DNA of 8,387 bases from contig CAMPJN010000152.1 of NCBI GenBank assembly GCA_946886875.1, positions 1 through 8,387 of the forward strand, given 5' to 3'. The position numbers and the translations under genes were made by a program. The notes under the pieces are model-generated. The model saw only the letters and a program-made list of their open reading frames with translations, did no database searches and was not told the DNA's origin. The first letter of the stretch is position 1; every line of letters starts with the position of its first letter. The stretch is from an uncultured Pseudomonas sp. (GTDB lineage: Bacteria; Pseudomonadota; Gammaproteobacteria; Pseudomonadales; Pseudomonadaceae). Positions 1 through 7,202 of this stretch are shown here, in pieces.

Positions 1-396
1 AAAGTAATCAATTACCGTGATAGGTTTAAGGAACTTCCCCTTAGACGTGAAAACTTTCAGGGCTGATGGAAATTTTAGATAGCAATACATCGCCACTTTT
101 ACTTCGAGAATCGCCAGCTGATTGAGCTTGGGGAACTCCCCGAAATCAATCCGTAGCTTGGCCCCTCGAACGTTGCGAGATGCATTTGGCTCATCGGCAT
201 TAAAGTCCCAGACTTGATCTCCAAGAGCTGACATCTTACTCACCGGCAAAGCCAGCAAACCGTTATACCAGGCAAGCATCTTAAGAGGCTCAGCGCCGTC
301 CGGAATGACCCCCTCAGTAACTCCACCGAGATGGCGGTGAATAGCATAGCGCCATTGCTTGAACTCCTTGACCTGGAGAAAAATACTCTCAGTCAT
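1..396 (-). CDS. Third gene of the recombinase trio, N-terminal 132 codons only (runs off the left edge)
   Basis: An ATG at 394-396 overlaps the stop of the preceding gene by 4 nt (ATGA), and a GAGGGGG Shine-Dalgarno lies about 7 nt upstream, so translation is probably coupled. The frame stays open for 132 codons to position 1. The visible part begins [12 protein letters not shown] and looks like an all-helical, soluble N-terminal region with no signal peptide or membrane segment. Residues 41-47 read LAWYNGL, closely resembling LAWYEGL at 93-99 of the 783-aa neighbour, so the two may share a DNA-binding or assembly module. No recombinase catalytic residues fall in the visible part; if present they would be in the missing C-terminal half. 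By position it should be the third component of the integration machinery, either a third recombinase-fold protein or an accessory factor. That role is inferred only from position. Confidence 0.85.
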   Translation of the reverse strand, partial: MTESIFLQVKEFKQWRYAIHRHLGGVTEGVIPDGAEPLKMLAWYNGLLALPVSKMSALGDQVWDFNADEPNASRNVRGAKLRIDFGEFPKLNQLAILEVKVAMYCYLKFPSALKVFTSKGKFLKPITVIDYF

Positions 397-2744
397 AGGA
401 CTACCCCCTCAACCAAAATGCTCGTATTAACGTTCTCTGATAGCCGCTCGGCTTGTGACAATTCTTCTGCCGAAAAGTCGGAGGTCTCCTCATTCAGAAT
501 GGAGTTAAGGACATCCAAATTATCCAGAATCACTTCCCCGTATGGGGTGTCCAGCACCCGACTCACCTCAATCATGTGCTGATAATCCCTGCGCATTGCA
601 AAAAGCTCAGGCAAATGAGAGACCGTTATGATGCTATTGCTGCATGACAAGCACTTATTCAAAAGCGTGCAGGGCTTACTAGGATCATAATTCTTCATGC
701 CTTTGATAAAGTCGGGCGGATCAAATGCGTTCACGCAAGTGACGAGACCCGTTCTAACCGGAATGGCGTCTCTCGGAGTCTCAATCGTTTTAGTCGGTAT
801 GATCACCGGCTGCTCATTCAAGGTGTCCTGATGCAGCTCATGCAGGAATTTGTTAAGCATTTTCCGGGCAGTAACATTAAAATCCATGCGATCCAAGTAG
901 GCCAACGTGGTCTGTAAGTACTTATGGCCAAGTAAAATTTGGATATCACGAATGGAGACGCCCTTCTCAATTAGCTCACTAATGAAGCTTGGCCTGAACC
1001 GAGAGGATGACAAACTAATAGGCTTTCCGTCTTCGTCTACTAATTTATGGTCAGAAGCGAATTCGGCAAACATCTTATTTATCAAGCTTCGGCCCGACGC
1101 ATCGACTGAGTCGACAACGCCAAACTTCCTGGGCGAGCTGGACTGATAGATAAATAACTTATTCCTTTCACTTTCTGGCGCTAAATCTCGAATGTTTCTT
1201 GTCAAAAATCTAACATCATCAAAGACTTTTTTGACTGCACGACCTTGTGAGCTTGTCAGCCAAGAAATCTCCGCATGAAACAGATCAAGATGGTACATCT
1301 TCCCGCCAGTCGACCTTTCCTTCCAATAAAGTAAGCAGGGCCTGCCGGTGAGATCGTGGCTTTCGACAAAGTCATCCAACTCAAGTGTGTTAAGCGAGTC
1401 GGCATTCAGACCTGTAACTTGGGCCAGTCGCGCCACATACGGAGCCAATACTCTCGCATCAATGCGGTAAAGGACGCCCCAGCTTTTATATACTTCTTCT
1501 AGGGGCTTACCAACCGCATAAATGATACGGAAAAACACTTTGTGGTATTTATTATTTGTGTCGAGCTCTTTAGTGTTAATTGGCACGCCACCCAGTTTAT
1601 TCTCAAATATCCAACGAGCATGATCCAGGGTCGAACAACCACGGCGTGCATTTCCATTTTCATCCAGTGGATCCTCACCAACTCCACTACGCACATACAT
1701 CCGCGCGCAGTTATTGGTTTCCTCGATCTCGCGCAAAACTACTTCCGAAATCTTGTTACGTACCGCAATGGGATACGGCCTGTAGAGATCGGTTTCGCGC
1801 TCAGTATCGAAGCCCTCAGCGGCCATGTAGTTTTCCAGACCGAAGCCATCAATCTGGAGCACCCGCTTCATCATTGAGCGAGTAACACTCAAAAGCGTAC
1901 TCGCGTGGCTGGTTGATACCGCTCGCTCAACAATCTGCTCTTGAAGAAAGCTTCTGAACCGAGGCAGCGTATATGCGGTAATAAATTCCCGGATGTCCTC
2001 GGTGCCCACGAACCCCACCGACTGCAAGCAATTGCTCATATACCTGAATGCATCTGAGAAATTAGACTGTCCGGATTTACTACTACTTTTCATAGAAGAC
2101 GCGCTGTAGACGTGCAGTAACGACCTGAACGGCTCATCCGCAGTGGCAACTGCAATGTCTTCAAGCTTATTGATGGGGATCTTCCTTAGCCCCCTGAACT
2201 TATCGAATAGCGACTCTGTTTTTTCTGCTGGAAACTTTAAGGCTGCGCGTTGCTTTGAGGTCTTGTACTCAGGATCAAGCACCCCGCGCGCCCTCAAATC
2301 GTCAAGAATTTGATCAAAGGTCTCACTTACGAGCTCGTACTCATGTCGAGCAGCATTTAAGCCAGAAAGCCCCTCAATATCGCTGAGGTAGTCGCGCAAC
2401 TTAATAGTGTTGCCACGAACAGGGATTTGCATTTTTTCCTGGTCGCTTAACCCTTCGTACCAAGCAAGTAGTCGACGCCTCCACTCGCAGGCAGCAGAGC
2501 AGTGTCCGGGAACTATAATTCCCTGCTCACGCATCGCATCCAATACGGGGTCGAACTGGTGGATCCGCCCATCTATCGTGGCGGGAGCGAGGCTGAGCTG
2601 CTCCATCAGAGGAGTCCATGAGAGAGCAGCCTCTTTACCTTTTCCCAGCCGTACTTTTAGAAGTGACTCGCGATTGACTGTCGCCCGCGCCACCCATGCC
2701 TCGATAGCAGAATCAATTTCTGTGGTCTTCTTCCTGCTAATCAC
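393..2744 (-). CDS. Large tyrosine-recombinase-fold protein with degenerate active site (second gene of trio)
   Basis: This 783-aa soluble protein starts at a GTG whose GTGA overlaps the stop of the upstream recombinase; a run of five G lies 7 nt before it. Residues 1-430 are mostly helical and unrecognised. About 430-635 resembles a tyrosine-recombinase catalytic domain: TGLNADSL at 444-451, a lysine-bearing turn near 475-482, SRFR at 581-584, LGH at 605-607 and Y616 in a TTLAYLD context. The first arginine of the TGxR motif is replaced by N447, and the His of HxxR by S581; R584, H607 and the nucleophile-like Y616 remain. The tail has a possible zinc-binding cluster: C670, C692, C698, C701. 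Such large second recombinases occur in Tn554-like and other trio elements. It probably acts with its two neighbours in integration or excision, perhaps as a structural or regulatory subunit. Whether it cleaves DNA is uncertain. Confidence 0.88.
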   Translation of the reverse strand: MISRKKTTEIDSAIEAWVARATVNRESLLKVRLGKGKEAALSWTPLMEQLSLAPATIDGRIHQFDPVLDAMREQGIIVPGHCSAACEWRRRLLAWYEGLSDQEKMQIPVRGNTIKLRDYLSDIEGLSGLNAARHEYELVSETFDQILDDLRARGVLDPEYKTSKQRAALKFPAEKTESLFDKFRGLRKIPINKLEDIAVATADEPFRSLLHVYSASSMKSSSKSGQSNFSDAFRYMSNCLQSVGFVGTEDIREFITAYTLPRFRSFLQEQIVERAVSTSHASTLLSVTRSMMKRVLQIDGFGLENYMAAEGFDTERETDLYRPYPIAVRNKISEVVLREIEETNNCARMYVRSGVGEDPLDENGNARRGCSTLDHARWIFENKLGGVPINTKELDTNNKYHKVFFRIIYAVGKPLEEVYKSWGVLYRIDARVLAPYVARLAQVTGLNADSLNTLELDDFVESHDLTGRPCLLYWKERSTGGKMYHLDLFHAEISWLTSSQGRAVKKVFDDVRFLTRNIRDLAPESERNKLFIYQSSSPRKFGVVDSVDASGRSLINKMFAEFASDHKLVDEDGKPISLSSSRFRPSFISELIEKGVSIRDIQILLGHKYLQTTLAYLDRMDFNVTARKMLNKFLHELHQDTLNEQPVIIPTKTIETPRDAIPVRTGLVTCVNAFDPPDFIKGMKNYDPSKPCTLLNKCLSCSNSIITVSHLPELFAMRRDYQHMIEVSRVLDTPYGEVILDNLDVLNSILNEETSDFSAEELSQAERLSENVNTSILVEGVVL

Positions 2745-3988
2745 TTCATTGCCCCCGCATCGATTTTCAGGCGGGTCTGTTTGACCAGCTCCTCCATCTC
2801 TCCCGCTTTGGTCTTCGTTTCCGATCCAGGACTGAGCAGCTTCTGATAAAGGTCATACGGGATCTGGGTGTAGATCTCTGACGTCGAAAGCTTCGAATGA
2901 CCTAACGTTTTCTGAACAGCAACCAAGCGATCCAAATGATCTTTGCCAATATCCGGACTACGAAGCAGGGAGTAGGCGTTGCCATGACGCAGTTTGTGCG
3001 GAGAGATTTTCTTGGCAATTCGCATCTTCGCCAGCGCACGTTTGGACACCCGATCCAAGAGCTTCGTGACAGAGTTTGGCGTGTATGGAGTCCCTTCAGT
3101 ATTCAGAAATGCAGGTGTCTCCTCCGCTTTACCGAATTGGCTCTTGTGCATCCGATAGAGCGGGGAGGCGTGGTACTTCCTTACTCGCAGCAAGGTGGCT
3201 CGGCTAACGAGTGTCATTCGGGGTTTGATTTGGTCAGCGAGACCCTTGCTACCTTCGATGTAGAGAGGGCAGTAGTCCGCGTTCGTGGTCGCCTCTACAC
3301 CCGCTGAAATGAAGAGCGTGCTCTGGAATTTCATAGCGTCCTCAATGGCTGCCAGCGTCACACGCGGCAGCTCAGAACGCCTTACCCCTGTGTCGTAAAT
3401 GAACTGGAGCACGCAGCGTTCGCGCTCGCTTTCGGTCGCCAGCAGCAGTTGCTTCAGGTCTGCCAGGGTGCACGACTGAACGAGCGCTCTGTTCGGGCTT
3501 CGCGAAAGCAAGCCAGTGGCATAGGGATTGGAGGCTTGGCGGGGAGCGGGGGCGTCATCAATCCCACGGCAGAGGTACTTATTGAAGAACGCCATCAGAG
3601 ACGAATCCCGGTTGCGTACCGTCTTGGTGGATAGCTCCTCTTCTTCGCGCAGATGAGCAAAGTACTCCTCAATGACATGCGTACGAACCTCCAAATAGGC
3701 CGAGTCCCGCTCACAGTCGGCAAACTCCCGGCGCCCCATCTGGTATTGGTGGAAGTACCCTAGGTTCTTCCCATACGTCAGCGCGGACTGATAGGACATA
3801 TGGCCGTTCGCGAGCCCGTGCGATAGGAAGCCAGACACCAGGGGGAGTAAACGCTCATCGTCGTCGAAGACAGCTGCCCCCGTTAGCACCTGACTCCTCG
3901 CATCCAAGGACTCACCAGCCCAACCCTCCTCAAGGGTCGGAGACTCATTGAGATCGATACGCTTCGACCGTACTGCTAAAACCTTCAT
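2741..3988 (-). CDS. Tyrosine recombinase/integrase (first gene of trio, full catalytic set)
   Basis: This 415-aa cytoplasmic DNA-breaking and rejoining enzyme is expected to catalyse integration and excision of the element. Residues about 45-150 form the helical core-DNA-binding domain; about 175-385 is the catalytic domain. The canonical residues are all visible: R203 in TGVRRSEL, a hairpin lysine near K248, H331 and R334 in HKLRH, H364 in LGHSKLS, and nucleophile Y373 in SEIYTQI. Length and motif spacing are normal for the family. ATG at 3986-3988 is preferred because an AGGGGA Shine-Dalgarno sits 7 nt upstream; an in-frame GTG two codons earlier (3992-3994) is too close to it. It is the promoter-proximal gene, with its start about 135 bp from the thyA junction, and it overlaps the next gene by 4 nt. 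Family and function are secure; the element class is not. Confidence 0.95.
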   Translation of the reverse strand: MKVLAVRSKRIDLNESPTLEEGWAGESLDARSQVLTGAAVFDDDERLLPLVSGFLSHGLANGHMSYQSALTYGKNLGYFHQYQMGRREFADCERDSAYLEVRTHVIEEYFAHLREEEELSTKTVRNRDSSLMAFFNKYLCRGIDDAPAPRQASNPYATGLLSRSPNRALVQSCTLADLKQLLLATESERERCVLQFIYDTGVRRSELPRVTLAAIEDAMKFQSTLFISAGVEATTNADYCPLYIEGSKGLADQIKPRMTLVSRATLLRVRKYHASPLYRMHKSQFGKAEETPAFLNTEGTPYTPNSVTKLLDRVSKRALAKMRIAKKISPHKLRHGNAYSLLRSPDIGKDHLDRLVAVQKTLGHSKLSTSEIYTQIPYDLYQKLLSPGSETKTKAGEMEELVKQTRLKIDAGAMK

Positions 3989-4121
3989 TTTCACTTCCCC
4001 TAAGCTTGCGCGGCTGCACTATACAGAATGTGCATTTATTGAGTGGCACAATAATCAACCAGAGAAAGGAAATTTTTTAAGCAGCCATCACGTACTGTGC
4101 GTTTTTTCTGAGGGGGCGTAA
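3989..4121 (-). promoter_or_regulatory. Element-terminal region: leader of the recombinase operon and candidate recombinase-binding sites
   Basis: This AT-rich stretch between the thyA junction and the first recombinase holds the last 14 codons of the hybrid thyA frame (stop TAA at 4077-4079) and about 88 bp of leader. A TATAGT hexamer on the minus strand (about 4019-4024) could be a -10 box, but no good -35 lies at 17 bp, so the promoter is uncertain. TGCAC at 4015-4019 and GTGCA at 4030-4034 form a short inverted repeat around it. Related GCAC/GTGC words recur at 4046-4049 and 4097-4100. Such repeats next to an attachment site could be recombinase-binding or autoregulatory sites. Read-through from the lgt-thyA operon could also transcribe the trio, because all are on the same strand. 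Confidence 0.4.
3996..4001 (-). promoter_or_regulatory. Shine-Dalgarno deciding the start of the first recombinase
   Basis: AGGGGA on the minus strand lies 7 nt before ATG at 3986-3988. The alternative GTG at 3992-3994 would leave only about 1 nt of spacing, so the ATG is the better start. The same G-rich pattern precedes the other two genes of the trio. Confidence 0.7.
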
Positions 4122-4637
4122 AAGGAAAATATCGGCCGAGCGCTGATACAGCTGGCAGCTGAGCTTGCCGTCAGCCACATAGAACTGGAACAGCGCGTGG
4201 CACGGCGGCAGGGCCATCTCGTCCACCAGCCCCGGGTTCCAGGCGGAGACGATCAGCCGGCGCGAGTCCGGGTTCTTCTTGATCATCTCGATCAGCTTGC
4301 TGATCTGGTCGATCGACCCGCCGTTCGGCGCCGGCCAGTTGCGCCACTGGTAGCCATAGACCGGGCCGAGGTCGCCGTTCTCGTCGGCCCACTCGTCCCA
4401 GATTCGTACGCCGTTATCCTTCAGGTATTTGATATTGGTGTCGCCCTGGAGGAACCACAGCAGCTCGTGGATGATCGATTTCAGGTGGCACTTCTTGGTG
4501 GTCACGAGCGGGAAACCGTCGGCCAGGTTGAAGCGCATCTGGTGGGCGAAAACGCTGTAGGTACCAGTGCCGGTGCGGTCGCTCTTGAAGGTGCCGGTGT
4601 CGCGCACCAGGCGCATCAGGTCGAGGTACTGTTTCAT
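4077..4637 (-). pseudogene. thyA: Thymidylate synthase ThyA, 3'-truncated by element insertion
   Basis: ThyA methylates dUMP to dTMP using methylene-tetrahydrofolate, the de novo source of thymidylate. Residues 1-172 match the family closely: DRTGTGT near the N-terminus, R126-R127 of the phosphate site, catalytic C146 in LPPCHALF, and R166-S167 followed by D169. From residue 173 the conserved GLPFN segment is replaced by 14 unrelated residues ([14 protein letters not shown]) and a stop. The product is 186 aa against about 264 in E. coli. The equivalents of Asn177, His207 and Tyr209, which contact dUMP, are lost, so activity is very unlikely. The start ATG at 4635-4637 overlaps the lgt stop (ATGA). 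The frame remains open further upstream, but that extension is antisense-like sequence inside lgt and is not ThyA. The missing 3' part probably lies beyond the far end of the element. Confidence 0.95.
4119..4135 (-). other. Element/thyA junction (attachment site side)
   Basis: On the thyA strand the codons for Ala168-Asp169-Ile170-Phe171-Leu172 are read normally, and the next codons no longer encode the conserved GLPFN. The changeover is therefore at about 4119-4125. The codons for Ile-Phe-Leu (ATT TTC CTT) are unusually AT-rich next to the GC-rich upstream codons. They may belong to a crossover core contributed by, or shared with, the element. The exact cut cannot be fixed without the uninterrupted site or the far junction. 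Confidence 0.6.
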
Positions 4638-5437
4638 CGCACAGCTCCTTGGACTGCTTGGCGCTTGTAGGCGAAAGCGATCAGGCCCAGGCCGGCAAGG
4701 ATCATCGGCACGCACAGTACCTGGCCCATGGTCAGCCAGCCGCCGGCGAGGTAGCCGAGCTGGGCGTCCGGCACGCGGACGAACTCGACGATAAAGCGGA
4801 AGATCCCGTAGCACACGGCGAACATGCCCGAGACCGCCATGGTCGGCCGCGGTTTGCGCGAGTAGAACCAGAGGATGGCGAACAGCGCCACGCCTTCAAG
4901 GGCGAACTGATACAGCTGTGAGGGGTGGCGCGCCAGTTGCTCGGGGTCGGTGGGGAAGACCATGGCCCAAGGCACGTCAGTGGCCTTGCCCCAGAGCTCG
5001 GCATTGATAAAGTTGCCGATGCGCCCAGCGCCAAGACCGATCGGCACCAAGGGCGCGATAAAGTCCATCAGCTGGAAGAAACTCTTGTCGTTGCGCTTGC
5101 CGAACCACCAGGTCGCCAGCATCACGCCGATCAGGCCGCCATGGAACGACATACCGCCCTTCCAAACCTGCAGGATCAGACTCGGCTGGTTGATATAGGA
5201 AGCCAGGTCGTAAAACAGTACATAGCCCAGACGGCCGCCGAGAATCACCCCCATGGCCACCCAGAACACCAGGTCGGAGAGTTTTTCCTTGTTCCAGCTC
5301 GGCGCGAAGGCGTGAACCCGGCGCGAGGCCAGCCACCAGGCGCCACCGATGCCGATCAGGTACATCAGGCCGTACCAGTGGATTTTTATCGGGCCGAGGG
5401 CCAACGCCACCGGGTCTATCTGCGGATAAGGCAGCAT
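4634..5437 (-). CDS. lgt: Phosphatidylglycerol--prolipoprotein diacylglyceryl transferase
   Basis: This inner-membrane enzyme transfers diacylglyceryl from phosphatidylglycerol to the lipobox cysteine of prolipoproteins, the first step of lipoprotein maturation. The 267-aa protein has the normal length and about seven membrane segments. Family landmarks are present: HGG with H99, the signature [13 protein letters not shown] at 138-150 with R139 and N142, the RHPSQLYQ segment at 170-177, and R214/R221 in the FRFIVEFVR segment near the C-terminus. ATG at 5435-5437 has a GAGG Shine-Dalgarno 7 nt upstream that overlaps the stop of the TauE gene; the gap is 9 nt. Its stop overlaps the thyA start by 4 nt, the usual lgt-thyA arrangement in proteobacteria. 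The gene appears intact, and the insertion lies downstream of it. Confidence 0.97.
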   Translation of the reverse strand: MLPYPQIDPVALALGPIKIHWYGLMYLIGIGGAWWLASRRVHAFAPSWNKEKLSDLVFWVAMGVILGGRLGYVLFYDLASYINQPSLILQVWKGGMSFHGGLIGVMLATWWFGKRNDKSFFQLMDFIAPLVPIGLGAGRIGNFINAELWGKATDVPWAMVFPTDPEQLARHPSQLYQFALEGVALFAILWFYSRKPRPTMAVSGMFAVCYGIFRFIVEFVRVPDAQLGYLAGGWLTMGQVLCVPMILAGLGLIAFAYKRQAVQGAVR

Positions 5438-5446
5438 TTCAATTCC

Positions 5447-6229
5447 TCAAATCAGAAAACTCAGGCCCACGCAGAACAGCAGCAGGGCGAACAAACGCTT
5501 AAGCAGGCGTGGCGACAATCGATGGGCCAGGCGTGCGCCGAAACGGGCGAAAAACATGCTGGTAACGGCAATTCCGGCCATGGCCGGCAGGTAGACGAAA
5601 CCCAGGCTCCACTGCGGCAACTGCGGTTTGTCCCAGCCCAACCACATGAAGGTCAGCGCGCCGGCCACCGCAATCGGCAGGCCGCAGGCCGCCGAGGTGG
5701 CCACCGCCTGTTGCATGGGCACGCTGCGCCAGGTCAGGAAGGGTACATTGAGCGAGCCGCCGCCAATACCGAAAATCGCCGAAGCCCAGCCGATCACCCC
5801 GCCGGCGATGCTCAGGCCCAGTTTACCGGGGACGCTGCTGCTGGCCTTGGGGCGCAGATCCAGAGCCATCTGCAAGGCGATGATAATGGCGAACACGCCG
5901 ATGATCTTCTGCAGCATGTCGCCCTGGATCATCGATGCGGTCGCTGCACCGAGCGCCGCGCCGAGCAGAATACCGAGGGTCATCCAGACGAAAATCGGCC
6001 AGCGCACCGCGCCCTTGCGCTGATGCTCCAGCACCGAATTGATCGAAGTAAAGACGATGGTCGCCAGAGAGGTGCCGACCGCCAGATGGGTCAGCACCGA
6101 GGAATCGAAACCCTGGGCGGCGAAACTGAAGACCAGCACCGGCACTATGATGATGCCGCCGCCCACGCCGAACAGCCCAGCCAGCACTCCAGCGGCGGCG
6201 CCCAGCAGCAGATACAACAGCAGTTCCAT
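5447..6229 (-). CDS. TauE/SafE family sulfite-exporter-like membrane permease
   Basis: This 260-aa integral membrane protein has about eight hydrophobic segments. It shows the duplicated family signature: GLFGVGGGIIIVPVL at 18-32 and AIFGIGGGSLNVPFL at 151-165, each at the start of a half-repeat. INSVLEHQRKGAVRW at 63-77 is the typical loop after the second or third helix. The family is linked to export of organosulfur compounds, sulfite or sulfoacetate, but the substrate here cannot be read from sequence. ATG at 6227-6229 is chosen because GGGGG lies 5 nt upstream; an in-frame TTG 18 nt earlier lacks a good site. It is the first gene of a TauE-lgt-thyA operon, with 9 nt to lgt. Operon membership suggests a housekeeping role near the envelope, but this is inference. 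Confidence 0.9.
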   Translation of the reverse strand: MELLLYLLLGAAAGVLAGLFGVGGGIIIVPVLVFSFAAQGFDSSVLTHLAVGTSLATIVFTSINSVLEHQRKGAVRWPIFVWMTLGILLGAALGAATASMIQGDMLQKIIGVFAIIIALQMALDLRPKASSSVPGKLGLSIAGGVIGWASAIFGIGGGSLNVPFLTWRSVPMQQAVATSAACGLPIAVAGALTFMWLGWDKPQLPQWSLGFVYLPAMAGIAVTSMFFARFGARLAHRLSPRLLKRLFALLLFCVGLSFLI

Positions 6230-6234
6230 CGATA

Positions 6235-6239
6235 CCCCC
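6235..6239 (-). promoter_or_regulatory. Shine-Dalgarno deciding the TauE-family start
   Basis: GGGGG on the minus strand is 5 nt before ATG at 6227-6229. It lies inside the longer reading frame that would begin with TTG at 6245-6247, so the ATG is the better start. Confidence 0.6.
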
Positions 6240-6284
6240 GAAAACAAAGCGCAATGGTAATAGGCGCTGGCATGGGCGGGAAGC

Positions 6285-6344
6285 TTAACAGGCTGCTGAA
6301 AAACTACCTATGTGGCCGATCCAGCATTAACAACGGCCTGTTAA
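6285..6344. repeat. 60-bp inverted-repeat sequence, possible miniature mobile-element remnant
   Basis: TTAACAGGC at 6285-6293 and GCCTGTTAA at 6336-6344 form a perfect 9-bp inverted repeat (11 of 13 if extended inward). The outer four bases on both sides are TTAA, which could be a target duplication around a 52-bp unit with CAGGC/GCCTG ends. A second pair, AACTACC at 6302-6308 and GGTAGTT at 6355-6361, interleaves with the first, so the two hairpins are mutually exclusive. The GGCTGCTGAAAAAC stretch resembles ends of some Pseudomonas insertion sequences from memory, but no transposase is present. It could instead be a regulatory hairpin. Confidence 0.45.
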
Positions 6345-6425
6345 AGGGGTAATTGGTAGTTGCAAGCATGGCCGTGCGCGTAACAAGCTTAGGGCTTCGC
6401 GCTTACAGCTCCCCAAGGGGGTTCC

Positions 6426-7172
6426 ATGTGCCTGATCGTGTTCGCCTGGCGTCCCGGCCATCCGCAGCCTTTGCTGATGGCCGCCAACCGTGACGAGTTC
6501 TACGACCGCCCCAGTCTGCCGTTGATCGAATGGCCTGACGCGCCGGGGGTCATAGCCGGGCGCGATCAGCAAGCCGGCGGCACCTGGTTGGGCATCGGCC
6601 CCCAGGGGCGTTTCGCCGCGCTGACCAATATCCGCGATCCACGCCAGCCGCCGCGCGGCCGCTCCCGAGGCGAGCTGCCCATTCAGTACCTCGGCGGAAA
6701 GCTTGGTCCGCAAGAGTTTTCATACGAACTGGCGCGCCGCGCCGGCGACTACTCGGGCTTCAATCTGTTGCTCGGCGACCACCAACAACTCTGGCTGCTC
6801 AATTCCCGTGCAGGCGAACCGGTGCAGTTGAGCGAGGGCATCTATGGCCTGTCCAACGCCGAACTGGACACGCCCTGGCCTAAAGTGGAAAAAGCCAAGG
6901 CCCTGCTCAGCGAGTGCCTGATCACCCCGCAGATCCCGTCCTTGCTGGATCTGCTGCATGACGCTCAGCAGGTCGAGGACGCTCGCCTGCCCGATACCGG
7001 CGTAGGTTTGAATACCGAGCGCCTGCTCTCGAGCATTTTTATCGCCACCCGCAGCTACGGCACCCGCGCCAGCACGGTTCTGGTCATGCACGCCGATGGC
7101 CGGCGGCAACTGGTCGAGCGCAGTTTCGGGCCCAACGGGGTATTTCTGGGAGAGGTTAACCTCGAGTGCTGA
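6426..7172 (+). CDS. NRDE/TANGO2-family protein
   Basis: The 248-aa cytoplasmic protein begins MCLIVFAW, with Cys at position 2, and carries the family-defining NRDE at 21-24 within AANRDEFYDRP. AGRDQQAGGTWLGI follows at 44-57 and ALTNIRDP at 65-72, all typical of the NRDE family. The exposed N-terminal Cys and fold suggest an Ntn-hydrolase-like architecture. Animal TANGO2/HRG-9 relatives have been connected with haem trafficking and lipid metabolism, but the bacterial role is not established. ATG at 6426 has GGGGG 4 nt upstream. It is the only rightward gene, diverging from the TauE-lgt operon and converging on the gene at 7203, with 30 nt between stops. The length is normal and nothing looks broken. 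Confidence 0.93.
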   Translation: MCLIVFAWRPGHPQPLLMAANRDEFYDRPSLPLIEWPDAPGVIAGRDQQAGGTWLGIGPQGRFAALTNIRDPRQPPRGRSRGELPIQYLGGKLGPQEFSYELARRAGDYSGFNLLLGDHQQLWLLNSRAGEPVQLSEGIYGLSNAELDTPWPKVEKAKALLSECLITPQIPSLLDLLHDAQQVEDARLPDTGVGLNTERLLSSIFIATRSYGTRASTVLVMHADGRRQLVERSFGPNGVFLGEVNLEC

Positions 7173-7202
7173 CAGTCATCGCGGCCTGCTCCGCCGTCTG
7201 AG

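Larger units (their letters stand above)
1..4122 (-). mobile_element. One end of an integrated element with a tyrosine-recombinase trio, inserted in thyA (partial)
   Basis: The right boundary is placed where the ThyA reading frame stops matching the family, at about 4119-4125. The left end is outside the window. Everything visible is a three-gene recombinase operon reading away from the junction, with about 130 bp between the junction and the first start codon. The DNA is visibly richer in A and T than the flanking lgt and ptsP genes, and codon use changes at the same place, which suggests acquisition from elsewhere. In families with this layout (Tn554-type and related trio elements) the recombinase genes sit at one end of the element next to the attachment site, as here. 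No IS-type transposase or phage structural gene is visible. Cargo, size and the other attachment site are unknown. Confidence 0.88.
6230..6425. promoter_or_regulatory. Divergent intergenic region between the TauE-lgt operon and the NRDE gene
   Basis: These 196 bp must carry the promoters for both directions. I could not identify a convincing sigma-70 pair. TTAACA at 6327-6332 is a fair -35 for the rightward gene, but the hexamer 17 bp later (TAATTG at 6350-6355) is a poor -10. The centre is occupied by an inverted-repeat sequence at 6285-6344. AAGGGGG just before 6422 is the Shine-Dalgarno of the rightward gene. Confidence 0.5.

Noticed and set aside
331..582. Short rightward frame over the end of the second and start of the third trio genes
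   Set aside because: It overlaps two coherent minus-strand genes and has no recognisable features.
4080..4122. Possibility that the hybrid tail restores a working ThyA C-terminus
   Set aside because: The tail is only 14 residues and bears no resemblance to the conserved GLPFN segment or the His/Tyr dUMP-binding region, so it cannot replace about 90 lost residues.
4638..4814. A 59-codon N-terminal extension of the thyA frame
   Set aside because: It lies inside lgt in another frame and is Arg/Pro-rich. The ThyA family starts at the MKQYLDLM methionine, and ATGA overlap with lgt is usual.
4925..6352. A 475-codon rightward open frame opposite lgt and the TauE-family gene
   Set aside because: It is antisense to two well-recognised genes, is rich in Gln, His, Ala and Arg as expected for a mirror frame of GC-rich membrane-protein codons, and matches no family I know.
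7173..7202. Possible terminator between the converging NRDE and propeller-like genes
   Set aside because: Only a 4-bp GCGG/CCGC stem with no following T run is visible, too weak to call.
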